A stretch of DNA of 64,000 nt from assembly GCA_937969505.1 (NCBI GenBank), contig CALBWA010000009.1, forward strand, positions 1 to 64,000, written 5' to 3'. Below, one piece after another: positions 22,743 through 33,536 of this stretch; position 1 is the first letter of the stretch, and every line of letters starts with the position of its first letter. The DNA comes from an uncultured Erythrobacter sp. (GTDB taxonomy: Bacteria > Pseudomonadota > Alphaproteobacteria > Sphingomonadales > Sphingomonadaceae). Under the pieces are notes generated by a model. It saw only the letters and a list, made by a program, of their open reading frames with translations. It was not told the origin of the DNA and did no database searches. The translations under genes were made by a program, and so were the position numbers.

Positions 22743-23038
22743 TACACCACCTCCCGGATTGCATCGGGGTCATCGGGTTTCAAAGTCAGGTCAGGGCGGA
22801 CAGTTGGGCCAAGCGCGCGCACGCGATCCTTGATATGGGCCGGGCGGACGCGGTCACCTTCTTGGCTAGCCTCTATGGCGTAACCAGAATTTACGCGTCG
22901 CGCGGCATCTTCGCGCGCCAGAATGGCGTCAGCAGCATCGCCGACATCGACAGCGTCATCGACATGGCGCGACCAGCTTTCGCCATCCCACCAGATGACC
23001 TCTCCGGTCTTGAGATCATTTCCGGTCAAAATCTTCAT
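22742..23038 (-). CDS. DUF2849 family protein
   Basis: 98 aa ORF between the sulfite reductase and SUMT genes; matches remembered DUF2849 family pattern and gene order. Confidence 0.75.
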   Translation of the reverse strand: MKILTGNDLKTGEVIWWDGESWSRHVDDAVDVGDAADAILAREDAARRVNSGYAIEASQEGDRVRPAHIKDRVRALGPTVRPDLTLKPDDPDAIREVV

Positions 23039-23793
23039 TCAGCTGCCTCCACGGCGGTTTGGGCGATCAAGTGATCCTCGCGCGCGGTCACATCGCCGAT
23101 GACGATCAGCGCAGGGCTCTTGATGGCATTGTCGGTAACAAGCTGGGGCAGGCCAGCCAGAAGGCCGCGCACGACCCGCATGTGCGGACGGGCGGCGTTC
23201 TCTATGATTGCCACAGGGACATCGGGGGCCAATCCGTCGCCCATCAGCTTTTCTGCGATCTGCGGCGCTGTCTTGACACCCATATAGATCACCAGCGTGC
23301 GACCCTTGCCGGCCAGACCTGACCAGTTCTGGTCTGACAGGCCCTTGCACTGGCCAGCAACAAAGCTGACGATGCTGGAGGCATCGCGGTGGGTGAGGGC
23401 GATCTGTGCAGCGGCGGCTGCGCCATTGGCAGCGGAAATGCCCGGCACGATCTCGACGGCAATACCCGCAGCACGGGCATCTTCTGCTTCCTCCCCGCCG
23501 CGGCCAAAGACCAGCGGATCGCCGCCTTTCAGCCGGATCACATCGCGCCCCTTTCTGGCTTCGCGGATCAGCAGGGCGTTGATATCATTCTGGGGCAATG
23601 TGTGGCGCGCGCGCTTCTTGGCGACAGATATCAGCTCGGCATCGGGGCGCGCCAGGGCCAGTATGGCAGGGTCAACCAGGCCATCATGCACGATGATCTC
23701 CGCTCGCTCGATCAGGCGCGCTGCACGCAGGGTCAGCAAATCCGGATCGCCCGGACCTGCGCCGACAAGAAATATGGTGCCGCTTTGTGTCAT
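23035..23793 (-). CDS. cobA: uroporphyrinogen-III C-methyltransferase (SUMT)
   Basis: IFLVGAGPGDPDLLTLRAARLI, LKGGDPLVFGRGGEEA, VPGISAANGAAA. Confidence 0.95.
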   Translation of the reverse strand: MTQSGTIFLVGAGPGDPDLLTLRAARLIERAEIIVHDGLVDPAILALARPDAELISVAKKRARHTLPQNDINALLIREARKGRDVIRLKGGDPLVFGRGGEEAEDARAAGIAVEIVPGISAANGAAAAAQIALTHRDASSIVSFVAGQCKGLSDQNWSGLAGKGRTLVIYMGVKTAPQIAEKLMGDGLAPDVPVAIIENAARPHMRVVRGLLAGLPQLVTDNAIKSPALIVIGDVTAREDHLIAQTAVEAAE

Positions 23794-23935
23794 GAGGGGC
23801 AAATGGCCCCGATACTCCGCTTGCGCCAGCGAGAATGGATTTGCGCGTGATTAGGAAAGCTATCGCAGAGAGTTGGCCAGCCTATAAGTTCAAGCAAATC
23901 AGGGTTATTATTGACGTCGTGTGACGGGGATCCCG

Positions 23936-25048
23936 CTAGGTGTCGGGGGTTCCGCCCTTGCTCGGGGCTGCGCTCGGGACTGCGTCCTGCGCTGCTTCTT
24001 CGCGCGCCGCCATTGCTTCGATCAGCCGATCAAACTGGTTGTTGCTGCGCAGATTCAGATCGCGCTGAGGGAATGGAATTTCGATGTCGTTTTCCTTGAG
24101 CAGCCACCACAGGTTCTTCAACACCTGGCTGCGCACATTGCCGACACCATCTTCGGGATCCTTGATCCAGCAATGGATGACGAAATTGACGGAACTGTCA
24201 CCATATTCGCTCATCCAGATGGTTGGCGGAGGCGATTTGAGGACGCGCGAACTGGCAGCGGCTGCCTCCAGCATCAGCTTTTCCGCCAGCTCCATATCGG
24301 CATCGTAACTGACGCCGACTTTCACCTGCATGCGCACATTGCGTGAGGAGTAGGACCAGTTTTCGACCTGATTGATCATCAGGTTTTCGTTCGGAATCAG
24401 ATACTCGCGCTGATCACGGGTGGTTACTGATACGGCCCGGATGCCGATCTTGCGGATTTGCCCAAAGGTTTCGTTGCCCGCGGTATCGGCGACAGCAATC
24501 ACGTCCCCCGGCTTGATCGACCTATCCATCAGCAGAATGATCCCGGCGATCAGATTACCAAAGGTTTTCTGCAGGCCGAAACCGATGGCCAGGCCAAAGG
24601 CGCCGGAGAACACCGCAAGCGCGGTCAGATCAATGCCAAGCAGGTCGATGCCGAGGAAGAAAGCTGCACCCCAAATGGCAATGGTCGTCAACTTTTCTGT
24701 CAGCAGTCGCTGCGTGTCATCGAGTGTGGCCACCCGCGTGATAACGGCCATGGTCAGGCGCGTTGCCATCCAGGCAAAGGCGAGAACGAGGAAAATGACC
24801 CCGACAACCACCAGTCCGTCCCACAAGGATATGCGCCAGTCGCCCATGCTGAGAGCTAATGCATCGAGCGTTTCGACGATATTCCCGGCGGTTTCGCTTT
24901 TTGACGCGACAGCCTCTTTAATGCCTTCTGCCGCCTCAATGGGATCTGCATCCTCTGCGGTTTGGGCAAGGCTCCACGCCTGACCCGGTTGCTCTGGCGG
25001 TGCAGAAGCAGGAGATGCAGTCAGGTCTGGCGGTGTGCTTGCAGTCAT
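23936..25048 (-). CDS. small-conductance mechanosensitive channel (MscS family)
   Basis: TM segments followed by FGLAIGFGLQKTFGNLIAGIILLMDRSIKPGDVI. Confidence 0.92.
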   Translation of the reverse strand: MTASTPPDLTASPASAPPEQPGQAWSLAQTAEDADPIEAAEGIKEAVASKSETAGNIVETLDALALSMGDWRISLWDGLVVVGVIFLVLAFAWMATRLTMAVITRVATLDDTQRLLTEKLTTIAIWGAAFFLGIDLLGIDLTALAVFSGAFGLAIGFGLQKTFGNLIAGIILLMDRSIKPGDVIAVADTAGNETFGQIRKIGIRAVSVTTRDQREYLIPNENLMINQVENWSYSSRNVRMQVKVGVSYDADMELAEKLMLEAAAASSRVLKSPPPTIWMSEYGDSSVNFVIHCWIKDPEDGVGNVRSQVLKNLWWLLKENDIEIPFPQRDLNLRSNNQFDRLIEAMAAREEAAQDAVPSAAPSKGGTPDT

Positions 25049-26265
25049 GAACAGTCCAGTTTCTCAAAACCCCTAGCCAGATCGGCAATAAGATCGTCCG
25101 GGTCTTCCAGCCCGATTGATAGGCGAATGGCAAGTCCCGCGCCAGATGATCCTGTGGGAGGCCATGGCATGACGGACCGATTGTGATCGGGGAAAATCGG
25201 CAGCGCAAGGCTTTCAAACCCGCCCCAGCTGTATCCGATACCGAACAGATCAAGATTATCGACCAGGGTTGCCTGGGCATCGGCGGCCTTGCTTGCCAAT
25301 ACAAAACTGAACAAGCCGCAGCCCCCGGTGAAGTCACGCTGCCACAAGCTGTGCCCCTGATCGCCGGGCAGCATCGGACACATGACCCTGTCGACCTTGG
25401 GGTGATCCTTCAGCCAATCAGCGATCTTCAAGGCGCTGTTTGTCGACTGATCGAGCCGGGTCTTCATCGTGCGCAATCCGCGCGCGGCAAGGGCAGCATC
25501 ATCCGGGCTGACAACTGTGCCCATTTGCTGGGCGGTGTTGCGCAGCTTGCGATAATACCGCTCGCCTGCACTGGCGCTGCCCATCATCAGGTCCGAATGC
25601 CCGCCGACGTGTTTTGACAGGCTCATCACGCTGATGTCGCAACCATGCTCCAAGGCGGCAAAGCCCAGCGGGCTGGCCCAGGTGTTGTCAATCAGGCTGA
25701 CTGCGCCGTGGCTGCGAGCCATTTTGGCAAGGGCGGGAACATCGCACACTTCCATGGTCAGGCTGCCGGGGCTTTCGAGCCAAACCGCCTTGGTTCTCTC
25801 GCACAGCAATTGCTCAAAAGCTGCACAATCAAGCGGATCGAAAAAGCGCGATTCTATGCCCAGGCGACGCAAGAAGCCAGTCGCCATGGAGCGAGAGGGA
25901 TCATAGGCATTGTCGCTGATGAGCAGAACGTCGCCGGGCTTGAGGACGGCGAGCAAAGCGCCAGCGATTGCCGCCACACCGCTGGGGTACAAGATGGTGC
26001 CATGGGCGCCCGGCTCTATATCGGTCAGCGCCTGAGCGAGCGACCATTGGGTCGGCGCACCGCGCCTGCCGTAAAAGAAATCACCATCGCGGTTGGTCTT
26101 CAGCGCTGCCTTGCGCTCGGCCTCGCTGGCATAGAGATGCGTGCTGGCCCGCCACACCGGCGTATTGACCACTGGCAAATCTGTCTCCGCCGACTGTCGG
26201 CCCGCTTCGACAACCCGCGTTGCCGGCCGCTTGCTCTTGTGGGTTTCATCACCATTGGCAGCCAT
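25045..26265 (-). CDS. metC: cystathionine beta-lyase
   Basis: PLP Cys/Met metabolism family: YPSGVAAIAGALLA, SLIDNTWASPLGFAALEHGCDISVMSLSKHVGGHSDLMMG. Confidence 0.9.
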   Translation of the reverse strand: MAANGDETHKSKRPATRVVEAGRQSAETDLPVVNTPVWRASTHLYASEAERKAALKTNRDGDFFYGRRGAPTQWSLAQALTDIEPGAHGTILYPSGVAAIAGALLAVLKPGDVLLISDNAYDPSRSMATGFLRRLGIESRFFDPLDCAAFEQLLCERTKAVWLESPGSLTMEVCDVPALAKMARSHGAVSLIDNTWASPLGFAALEHGCDISVMSLSKHVGGHSDLMMGSASAGERYYRKLRNTAQQMGTVVSPDDAALAARGLRTMKTRLDQSTNSALKIADWLKDHPKVDRVMCPMLPGDQGHSLWQRDFTGGCGLFSFVLASKAADAQATLVDNLDLFGIGYSWGGFESLALPIFPDHNRSVMPWPPTGSSGAGLAIRLSIGLEDPDDLIADLARGFEKLDCS

Positions 26266-26268
26266 GCT

Positions 26269-27153
26269 TCAGTCGGTCCGATTTTCTGCTGACTTGGCTT
26301 TGGGCGTGGCGGAATCGCTGCCCCACTCGGCCCAGCTGCCATCGTACAACGCAGTATCATCCTTGCCGATCAGATGCATGGCAAACAGCAGCACGCTGGC
26401 GGTCATCCCGCTGCCGCAACTCGTCGTGACCGGCTGATCCAGCGCAATACCTGCCTCCAGGAAAAGCGCCGCCAGCTCGTCGGCTGATTTGTAGGTGCCG
26501 TCGCTGCGGAAAAGTCGCGTAAACGGCAAATTGCGCGCTCCGGGAATATGTCCGCCGGGAAGGCCGTGAACCCCGTCATCGATTGCACCGGAAAACCGCC
26601 CTTCATCGCGGGCGTCAAGCACTTGCTCGGCCCTGCTTTCGATATTGGCGAGCATATCCGCCTTGGTCCTGATGCGTCCTTGTGTGCTGATACTGGCGGC
26701 TGATTGCGCTGGCGAAGGGGCACCAATATCCCCGCTGGAGAGTGGCAAGCCCTGTGCGGTCCATTTGGACAATCCGCCGTCGAGGATCGCGACGTTGCCA
26801 AAACCGTTCTGGCGGCACAGAAACCACGCTCTGGCCGACGATTTTATGGCGCTGTCATCGTAGAAAATGATCTGATCCTGCGCGCCGACACCCGATTCTT
26901 GCAGAAGGGATGCAATTTGATCCGGTCGCGGGCACGCCATGGGCACATCGCTGGTGTCATCAACCAGCTGCCCGAGATCGAAAAACTGTGCGCCGGGAAT
27001 GTGCCGCTGTGCAAACTCGGCCCTGGCGTTGCGCTCGGCACCGGGCAGATGCTTCGTTGCATCAAGCACCACCATGCCGGGCGCATTGAGCCGGTCAGCC
27101 AGCCACTGGGCGGACACCAGGCTGGCAGGCGGAGTTTTGATTGAAGCTGTCAT
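26269..27153 (-). CDS. sseA: 3-mercaptopyruvate/thiosulfate sulfurtransferase
   Basis: Two rhodanese domains, active-site TSCGSGMTAS; in-frame ATG 27153. Confidence 0.9.
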   Translation of the reverse strand: MTASIKTPPASLVSAQWLADRLNAPGMVVLDATKHLPGAERNARAEFAQRHIPGAQFFDLGQLVDDTSDVPMACPRPDQIASLLQESGVGAQDQIIFYDDSAIKSSARAWFLCRQNGFGNVAILDGGLSKWTAQGLPLSSGDIGAPSPAQSAASISTQGRIRTKADMLANIESRAEQVLDARDEGRFSGAIDDGVHGLPGGHIPGARNLPFTRLFRSDGTYKSADELAALFLEAGIALDQPVTTSCGSGMTASVLLFAMHLIGKDDTALYDGSWAEWGSDSATPKAKSAENRTD

Positions 27154-27227
27154 GGGTCTGGAGCCTAGCGGGGCGCTCAGTGAACGTCGAGTGGGCATGG
27201 CTCGCACCGCAGAAGCGCGCCACCCGA

Positions 27228-28403
27228 TCAGGCGGCGGCCTGTACAGCTCTGCCAGTGATCCCTTGATAGTTGCCCGGCGGCCCATCCAATGGGATCGGG
27301 TGCAGTTTGGCGCCCTGAGCGCCCATTCCCAGAAAGAAGGTGCGTGCCACCGGCTCTGCTGTCTCGCATTCAGCTCTCAGGCGGACCAGCGGCACAAACA
27401 TGGGGACCTTGCCCTGATACAGAACGTCGATATCGGCACATCGCATCTGCACCGTGATATGCTCACAGTGGGTCTGGTGAGGCCCCACCCGCTCGATTTC
27501 GCGGAGTTCATTAAGCTGCGTATCCACGCTGGCGACCTGCTGATCGAGCGGCTGGGTCTTGCTGGCGCTGATCAAATCCCCCGCAATCGTCACATCGCGC
27601 AACGCCCGGTCTGACCGGTTGGCAAGTGTCACTTCCAGCTTGATCATCACCATCATGACGCTGCGGGTCACGGTTTCCACCTTCATGTCGAGGGTGAAAC
27701 GACCCTGCTGAGAGGCAGCCGCTACAGCGGGGCCTGTCCCGCCAACAATGGGGCGCTGGATGGTGGGCGCAGGGGCGCTGTCGATCCTGCGGCGCCACAA
27801 AGTCCATGCTCCCATCAACAAGGCAAATCCGCCAAGCATGGCTGCAGCAAGCCACGCCCAGCCGAAATCGCCGGACGGATCGGGGTCAGCTTCCGCTGCT
27901 GGTTCCAAATCAGAACCGGGCGTCGGTGCTGATTGGGCAGCCGGGTCGGCGGGCTGCGTGGGTAGGGGTAGCGGAAGCGGCGACGGCACCGCTTCGGGCA
28001 GAGGCGCAATGCTCGGCCCCGATGGACCTTGCCCAGCCACCGTTGGCGCGGGCAGCGGGCTGGGTTGGGCAAGCGCCGGAGTATTGCTTGGCGCTGGCGT
28101 TGCCACCGGGGTTGGCGTGGCTATTGGCGCGGGTGAGGGACCGGCCGATGGTACTGGAGCAGGCGTGGACGTCGGCACCGGGGTTGGCGTATCGGTTGCA
28201 ATCGGTCGCGGCGCCACAGGAACCGGGCCGGTATCATCCACCGGACCTTGTGCCGGGCTGGGAGTGGGGGTGGAACTGTCGCCCGGCGGCAAAGTGTATT
28301 CTTGCGGTGATCGCTGCTGTGCGGATGCCGAGGTGGACACCAGTGCAGAGGCGAGCGCAGCCAAAGGCAGTAAGAAGTATCTATGAGGGTGCGCTGCGGT
28401 CAT
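27228..28403 (-). CDS. Pro-rich membrane-anchored protein of unknown function
   Basis: Signal peptide, long PTPVPTSTPAP-type linker, one TM (WLAAAMLGGFALLMGAWTLWRRR), C-terminal beta-rich domain. Confidence 0.65.
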   Translation of the reverse strand: MTAAHPHRYFLLPLAALASALVSTSASAQQRSPQEYTLPPGDSSTPTPSPAQGPVDDTGPVPVAPRPIATDTPTPVPTSTPAPVPSAGPSPAPIATPTPVATPAPSNTPALAQPSPLPAPTVAGQGPSGPSIAPLPEAVPSPLPLPLPTQPADPAAQSAPTPGSDLEPAAEADPDPSGDFGWAWLAAAMLGGFALLMGAWTLWRRRIDSAPAPTIQRPIVGGTGPAVAAASQQGRFTLDMKVETVTRSVMMVMIKLEVTLANRSDRALRDVTIAGDLISASKTQPLDQQVASVDTQLNELREIERVGPHQTHCEHITVQMRCADIDVLYQGKVPMFVPLVRLRAECETAEPVARTFFLGMGAQGAKLHPIPLDGPPGNYQGITGRAVQAAA

Positions 28404-28527
28404 GATGCTTGAAAATGTCATTTGATGGCGAAACAGGCAAAAACACGAGCCGCGCTGAATAGGCTCTTAATCTGCATCGTCCAGCCAATCGCTTGCATAT
28501 GGCGTCACTTCGCGGCAACAGCGCGGC

Positions 28528-28986
28528 ATGAGTGACACACCCCAGACCATGCATCTTGGGCAGGACAGCGCCCTGCCAGCCTCTCCCGAGGAGGCAAAGC
28601 TCGACTATGTGCCCAATCCGCGCCCCGGATCGCTGTATCTGGCCCGTTTTGCCGCGCCCGAGTTTACCTCGCTTTGCCCGGTGACCGGACAGCCCGATTT
28701 TGCCCATCTGGTGCTCGACTATGCACCAGGCGAGACAATCGTTGAATCCAAAAGCCTCAAGCTGTTTCTGGGGAGTTTTCGCAATCACAGCGGGTTTCAT
28801 GAAGATGTCACCGTCGGCATTGGCGAACGATTGGCGGAGGAAATGAAGCCGCGCTGGCTGCGGATCGGCGGGTACTGGTACCCGCGCGGCGGCATTCCGA
28901 TCGACGTTTTCTGGCAAACCGGCACGCCGCCCGACGGCTTGTGGGTGCCGGACCAGGGCGTTGCTGCCTATCGCGGTCGTGGCTGA
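28528..28986 (+). CDS. queF: NADPH-dependent 7-cyano-7-deazaguanine reductase
   Basis: [64 protein letters not shown]. Confidence 0.95.
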   Translation: MSDTPQTMHLGQDSALPASPEEAKLDYVPNPRPGSLYLARFAAPEFTSLCPVTGQPDFAHLVLDYAPGETIVESKSLKLFLGSFRNHSGFHEDVTVGIGERLAEEMKPRWLRIGGYWYPRGGIPIDVFWQTGTPPDGLWVPDQGVAAYRGRG

Positions 28987-31900
28987 GGCCGAAGCGGCGT
29001 TTGGTCAGTTTGCGCCACCGGTTGGCGCGCCTTCTGATCTGCGGAGAAAAATCACCAACGCCTATCGCCTGAGCGAGGCTGATGCGGTTCTGCCGCTGAT
29101 TGACGCCGCGCGGGTTGATGCGGAGCAGGCAGAACGCATAAGCAAGCTTGCCCAGCATTTGGTCACTCGCTTGCGAGGCAAGGGCCAACAGGGCGGCGTC
29201 CAGGGATTGGTCAAGGAATACTCGCTCTCGACGCAAGAGGGTGTTGCCCTGATGTGCCTGGCCGAGGCTTTGCTGCGCATTCCCGACAATGCCACGCGCG
29301 ATGCGCTGATCCGTGACAAGATCACCAGCGGTAACTGGTCCGCCCATCTGGGCGAGGACCGCTCGATCTTCGTCAATGCTGCAACATGGGGTCTGGTGGT
29401 CACGGGCAAGCTGGTCACACCGGTGCAGGAACACAATCTCACCGCCACGCTGACCGGCCTGATCAAACGGGCAGGAGAGCCGGTGATCCGCAGCGGCGTG
29501 AATATGGCGATGGAAATGATGGGCGAACAATTCGTCACCGGAGAGACCATTGCCGAGGCATTGAAGCGGGCGCGGGAACAGGAAAAGCGCGGATTTTCCT
29601 ACAGCTATGACATGCTCGGCGAAGCGGCCATGACGATGGATGATGCTGAAGCCTATCGCGCTGATTATGAACGCGCGATCCACGCGATTGGCAAGGCTGC
29701 AGCAGGACGCGGCATCTATGCCGGACCGGGCATATCGATCAAATTGTCAGCGCTGCACCCGCGCTACGAACGCAGCCAGTTGGGGCGGGTGATGGCAGAG
29801 CTTTTGCCGCGCCTCAAAGACCTCGCGCTATTGGCCAGGAACTACGATATAGGCCTCAATATCGATGCGGAGGAAGCCGACCGGCTGGAGCTTTCGCTGG
29901 ATTTGCTGGAGGCACTGGCGCTTGACCCTGACCTTGCCGGTTGGGACGGCCTGGGCTTCGTCGTGCAGGCCTATGGCAAACGGTGCCCGATGGTGCTCGA
30001 CTGGCTGATCGAACTGGCGCAACGATCGGGCCACCGGATCATGGTGCGGCTGGTCAAGGGTGCCTATTGGGACAGCGAGATCAAGCGCGCGCAGACAGAT
30101 GGGCTGGCAGATTTTCCAGTCTTTACGCGCAAGGTGCACACCGATTGCAGCTATATCGCTGGCGCTCGCAAATTGCTTGATGCGCGCGGGCATGTGTTCC
30201 CGCAATTTGCCACCCATAATGCGCAGACGGTTGCCACGATCCATGAATTGGCCGGCCCCGAATTCGCCCTCGGTGATTATGAATTTCAATGCCTCCACGG
30301 CATGGGCGAGCCCTTGTATGACGAGGTGGTGGGGGCATCCAGATTGAACCGGCCGTGCCGGATTTACGCCCCGGTTGGCACGCACGAAACTTTGCTGGCC
30401 TATCTGGTCCGGCGATTGCTGGAAAACGGCGCGAATTCTTCCTTCGTGAACCGCATCTGGGACGAAAACGTGCCTATGCCTGATCTGGCGCGCGACCCGG
30501 TGGGCGACGCCGAAACAATTGATCCGGTGGGATCGCCCCATCCGTTGATCAAATTGCCGCGCGATCTCTATCCAGAGCGGGACAATGCGCGCGGCCTTGA
30601 TCTGAGCGATGAGAGCGTATTGGCGCGATTGACCACTTGCTTGCAGGACAGCGCGAACCAGGACTGGCGCGCTCAGCCCGGCCATACCGGAACCAATGAT
30701 ACCCATCGCGCTGTGCGCATCACCAACCCGGCTGATAATCGCGATGTGGTGGGGCATGCGGTCTGGGCGAGCGAGCAAGAGGCAGCGCAGGCTGTGCAGC
30801 GCGCTGAAAATGCGCTTGGCGGCTGGGCTGCCACTCCGATTGAGGAGCGCGCTGCCTGCCTCGACCGGGCTGCGGACGCTCTTGAAGCGCAAATGGAAGC
30901 GCTGCTCGGCCTGATCATGCGCGAGGCGGGCAAATCTGCCGTCAATGCGGTTGCCGAAGTGCGAGAAGCGGTGGATTTTCTGCGCTACTATGCTCAACAG
31001 GGGCGCGGCACCTTGGCCTCTGCAGAACCGCTTGGGCCGGTGGTTTGCATCAGCCCGTGGAATTTCCCGCTGGCGATCTTCACCGGTCAGATTGCTGCCG
31101 CACTGGTTGCTGGAAATACCGTTCTGGCAAAACCGGCAGAGGAAACCCCGCTGATCGCAGCGCAAGCCGTCGCGATCCTGCATCAGGCCGGTGTCCCACC
31201 CGATGCGTTGCAATTGGTCCCCGGCGCAGGCGATATTGGCGCTGCTCTGGTCGCAGCTGAGCCGGTTTGCGGGGTCATGTTCACCGGATCAACCGAAGTT
31301 GCCAAGCTGATCCAGCGCCAGCTTGCCGGTCGGTTGTTATCCAATGGTGCGCCCACTCCGCTGATTGCAGAGACCGGCGGACAGAACGCCATGGTGGTCG
31401 ACAGCTCGGCTCTGCCGGAACAGGTCGTGCGCGACGTGATCGGCAGCGCTTTTGACAGTGCCGGGCAGCGCTGCTCTGCCTTGCGCGTGTTGTGCGTTCA
31501 GGAGGATGTGGCCGAGGAAATCGTCGCGATGCTGAAGGGCGCAATGGAGCAGCTGCGCATAGGAAACACGCAAGCCTTATCGAGCGACGTCGGGCCGGTA
31601 ATTTCCGCGCAGGCGAAGAACGAGATCGCCGCTCATGTCGAACGGATGCGAGCATCAGGTCACGCGGTGCATCAGCTGGGCTTGGGAGAGGGTTGCTCTG
31701 CTGGGACTTTCATTGCCCCGACCCTGATCGAAATATCCGAGATCGGTGAACTTGGGCGGGAAGTCTTCGGCCCCGTGCTGCATATCCTGCGCTATGCACG
31801 GCGCGATCTGGACAAGGTGCTGCGCCATATCAACGCCACCGGATACGGCCTGACCTTTGGCATCCACAGCCGGATTGACGAGACGATTGCCGATGTCACC

Positions 31901-32524
31901 GGGCAAGTTGCGGTGGGCAATATCTACGTTAATCGCAACGTCATCGGCGCGATAGTCGGCGTGCAGCCATTTGGCGGACGCGGTCTGTCGGGGACCGGGC
32001 CGAAGGCGGGCGGACCGCTTTATCTGGGCAGGCTGGTGCGCAATGGCGCTGACATGGCCGAAGTGCTTGCTCCGGTCACAGAGATGCCGGGGCCGGTGGG
32101 GGAGCGCAATCTCTATGCCCTGCATCCGCGTGGCCGGGTCTTGCTGCTCGCACAGACCGAACAGGGTCTGCAAGACCAGCTGGATGCGACATTGGCGACG
32201 GGCAACAGCGCATGTTTGCCCGATCACTTGCATCCGCTGGCGCAAAATCTGCCCGCCGAGCAATTCGCCCGGCTGGAATGGATTGCCAACTGGCAGGCCG
32301 AGCCACCCTTTGCCCATGTCCTGATCGAAGCGGCGGACGGCAATGCCGCAGAGGACGTCATTACCCTGTTGCAAGCCATTGCGGCCAAGGATGGACCCAT
32401 TCCGATTGTGCAGGTGGGCGGGGCGGAACGTCCCTATCGCCGCGACTGGATGCTGGAAGAGGTATCAACCTCCATCGACACCACCGCTGCTGGCGGCAAT
32501 GCCAGCCTGATGGCGGTGGTATAA
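28979..32524 (+). CDS. putA: bifunctional proline dehydrogenase / L-glutamate gamma-semialdehyde dehydrogenase
   Basis: PRODH domain ([36 protein letters not shown]) and ALDH domain ([45 protein letters not shown]); likely GTG start 28979 (ORF opens at TTG 28961). Confidence 0.95.
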   Translation: MAEAEAAFGQFAPPVGAPSDLRRKITNAYRLSEADAVLPLIDAARVDAEQAERISKLAQHLVTRLRGKGQQGGVQGLVKEYSLSTQEGVALMCLAEALLRIPDNATRDALIRDKITSGNWSAHLGEDRSIFVNAATWGLVVTGKLVTPVQEHNLTATLTGLIKRAGEPVIRSGVNMAMEMMGEQFVTGETIAEALKRAREQEKRGFSYSYDMLGEAAMTMDDAEAYRADYERAIHAIGKAAAGRGIYAGPGISIKLSALHPRYERSQLGRVMAELLPRLKDLALLARNYDIGLNIDAEEADRLELSLDLLEALALDPDLAGWDGLGFVVQAYGKRCPMVLDWLIELAQRSGHRIMVRLVKGAYWDSEIKRAQTDGLADFPVFTRKVHTDCSYIAGARKLLDARGHVFPQFATHNAQTVATIHELAGPEFALGDYEFQCLHGMGEPLYDEVVGASRLNRPCRIYAPVGTHETLLAYLVRRLLENGANSSFVNRIWDENVPMPDLARDPVGDAETIDPVGSPHPLIKLPRDLYPERDNARGLDLSDESVLARLTTCLQDSANQDWRAQPGHTGTNDTHRAVRITNPADNRDVVGHAVWASEQEAAQAVQRAENALGGWAATPIEERAACLDRAADALEAQMEALLGLIMREAGKSAVNAVAEVREAVDFLRYYAQQGRGTLASAEPLGPVVCISPWNFPLAIFTGQIAAALVAGNTVLAKPAEETPLIAAQAVAILHQAGVPPDALQLVPGAGDIGAALVAAEPVCGVMFTGSTEVAKLIQRQLAGRLLSNGAPTPLIAETGGQNAMVVDSSALPEQVVRDVIGSAFDSAGQRCSALRVLCVQEDVAEEIVAMLKGAMEQLRIGNTQALSSDVGPVISAQAKNEIAAHVERMRASGHAVHQLGLGEGCSAGTFIAPTLIEISEIGELGREVFGPVLHILRYARRDLDKVLRHINATGYGLTFGIHSRIDETIADVTGQVAVGNIYVNRNVIGAIVGVQPFGGRGLSGTGPKAGGPLYLGRLVRNGADMAEVLAPVTEMPGPVGERNLYALHPRGRVLLLAQTEQGLQDQLDATLATGNSACLPDHLHPLAQNLPAEQFARLEWIANWQAEPPFAHVLIEAADGNAAEDVITLLQAIAAKDGPIPIVQVGGAERPYRRDWMLEEVSTSIDTTAAGGNASLMAVV

Positions 32525-32551
32525 TCTGGTCGCGCGATTTTAGCGAGAAAA

Positions 32552-32627
<76 letters not shown>

Positions 32628-32654
32628 ACGCGTGGTGTGCGAGCGCCCGTTGCG

Positions 32655-33536
32655 TCAAATCGCGCCAAAAGTCCAGCCCTCTGTTTGCGCAATTTTTGGG
32701 GTGAGACCCGCTGGCTCCCAGTTTTCCGGCCTTTGAGCAGCGCTGCGCAACCATGCAGCAGTGATCAGGGCATCGGCGCTGTGGTCATCTATCGGACCTG
32801 ACCCCTGCGCCGGAGGAGAACCGATCACGCCGAGCGCGTCATTCAGTTCGCTGTAATCGCGCATCTTGGCTCGCGCAGGGCTTCGTCCAGCCTGCATCGC
32901 GGCCAGAGTGGTATAAATTTCGGTGATGACCGATCCGTCAGGCGGCAAGGGGTCAATTGGCCACACCGGTACTCTACCGCCCAATCGGTGGAGCAAGCGC
33001 ATACCGGTAAGCGAACTTTTGCCCACTTGCGCTGCGCCAACCAGATTGAGATTGGAATAGGGTTTAAGACCCATCGCTGCCTGCGCATGTTCGGCGGCGC
33101 GAAACCTGCCGCGGCCATGATCGGCGTTGTCGCAGCGGAACATTGCCCCTTCTGCCAATCCCTGTCTGCGATAATAGGGTGCAAGCCGGGGATGATCGAC
33201 AAAACTGTTTGCGGCAAGATCCTCGTCATCGCGGCACAATCGATCAATAAACGTCCAGAGCGCTTTTGCGTCCTGTGGGCCGTCCTCCAGTCCAGGGAAA
33301 TAGGCATCGCAATCGGCAAAAGGCAGGGCAATGCCCAGATCCATGCCCACCAGCGTGTCGGGTGGCAAATCCTGCAGGACGGTCAGCACGTCTTCGCGCG
33401 ACCAGCCCGCACCCGGGTCGACCAGAACCGGCGCGCCGCCTGCCGCATCGCAAATCGCCAGAGCGATACCCTTGTGGCGTTTGCCTTTGGCTCCCGACCA
33501 GTCAATGGCAAGGAAATGATCGAAGCGGCTTGTCAC
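32655..33536 (-). CDS. RNase H-fold / DUF429-like protein
   Basis: FLAIDWSGAKGKRHKGIALAI and LVGMDLGIALPF, C-terminal DDHSADALITAAWLR pattern. Confidence 0.6.
   Translation of the reverse strand: MTSRFDHFLAIDWSGAKGKRHKGIALAICDAAGGAPVLVDPGAGWSREDVLTVLQDLPPDTLVGMDLGIALPFADCDAYFPGLEDGPQDAKALWTFIDRLCRDDEDLAANSFVDHPRLAPYYRRQGLAEGAMFRCDNADHGRGRFRAAEHAQAAMGLKPYSNLNLVGAAQVGKSSLTGMRLLHRLGGRVPVWPIDPLPPDGSVITEIYTTLAAMQAGRSPARAKMRDYSELNDALGVIGSPPAQGSGPIDDHSADALITAAWLRSAAQRPENWEPAGLTPKIAQTEGWTFGAI

Noticed and set aside
21309-22883. 524-aa + strand ORF
   Set aside because: Antisense shadow of the sulfite reductase gene; no coherent domain signature, codon-bias artefact of GC-rich DNA.
27748-28386. Gly/Ala-rich + strand ORF resembling a PE_PGRS-type protein
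   Set aside because: Complement of the Pro-rich linker of the real - strand gene.
28422-28527. Possible preQ1 riboswitch upstream of queF
   Set aside because: No convincing short H-type pseudoknot aptamer seen by eye before the ATG.
29828-31213. 461-aa - strand ORF
   Set aside because: Antisense to putA; no recognisable motifs.
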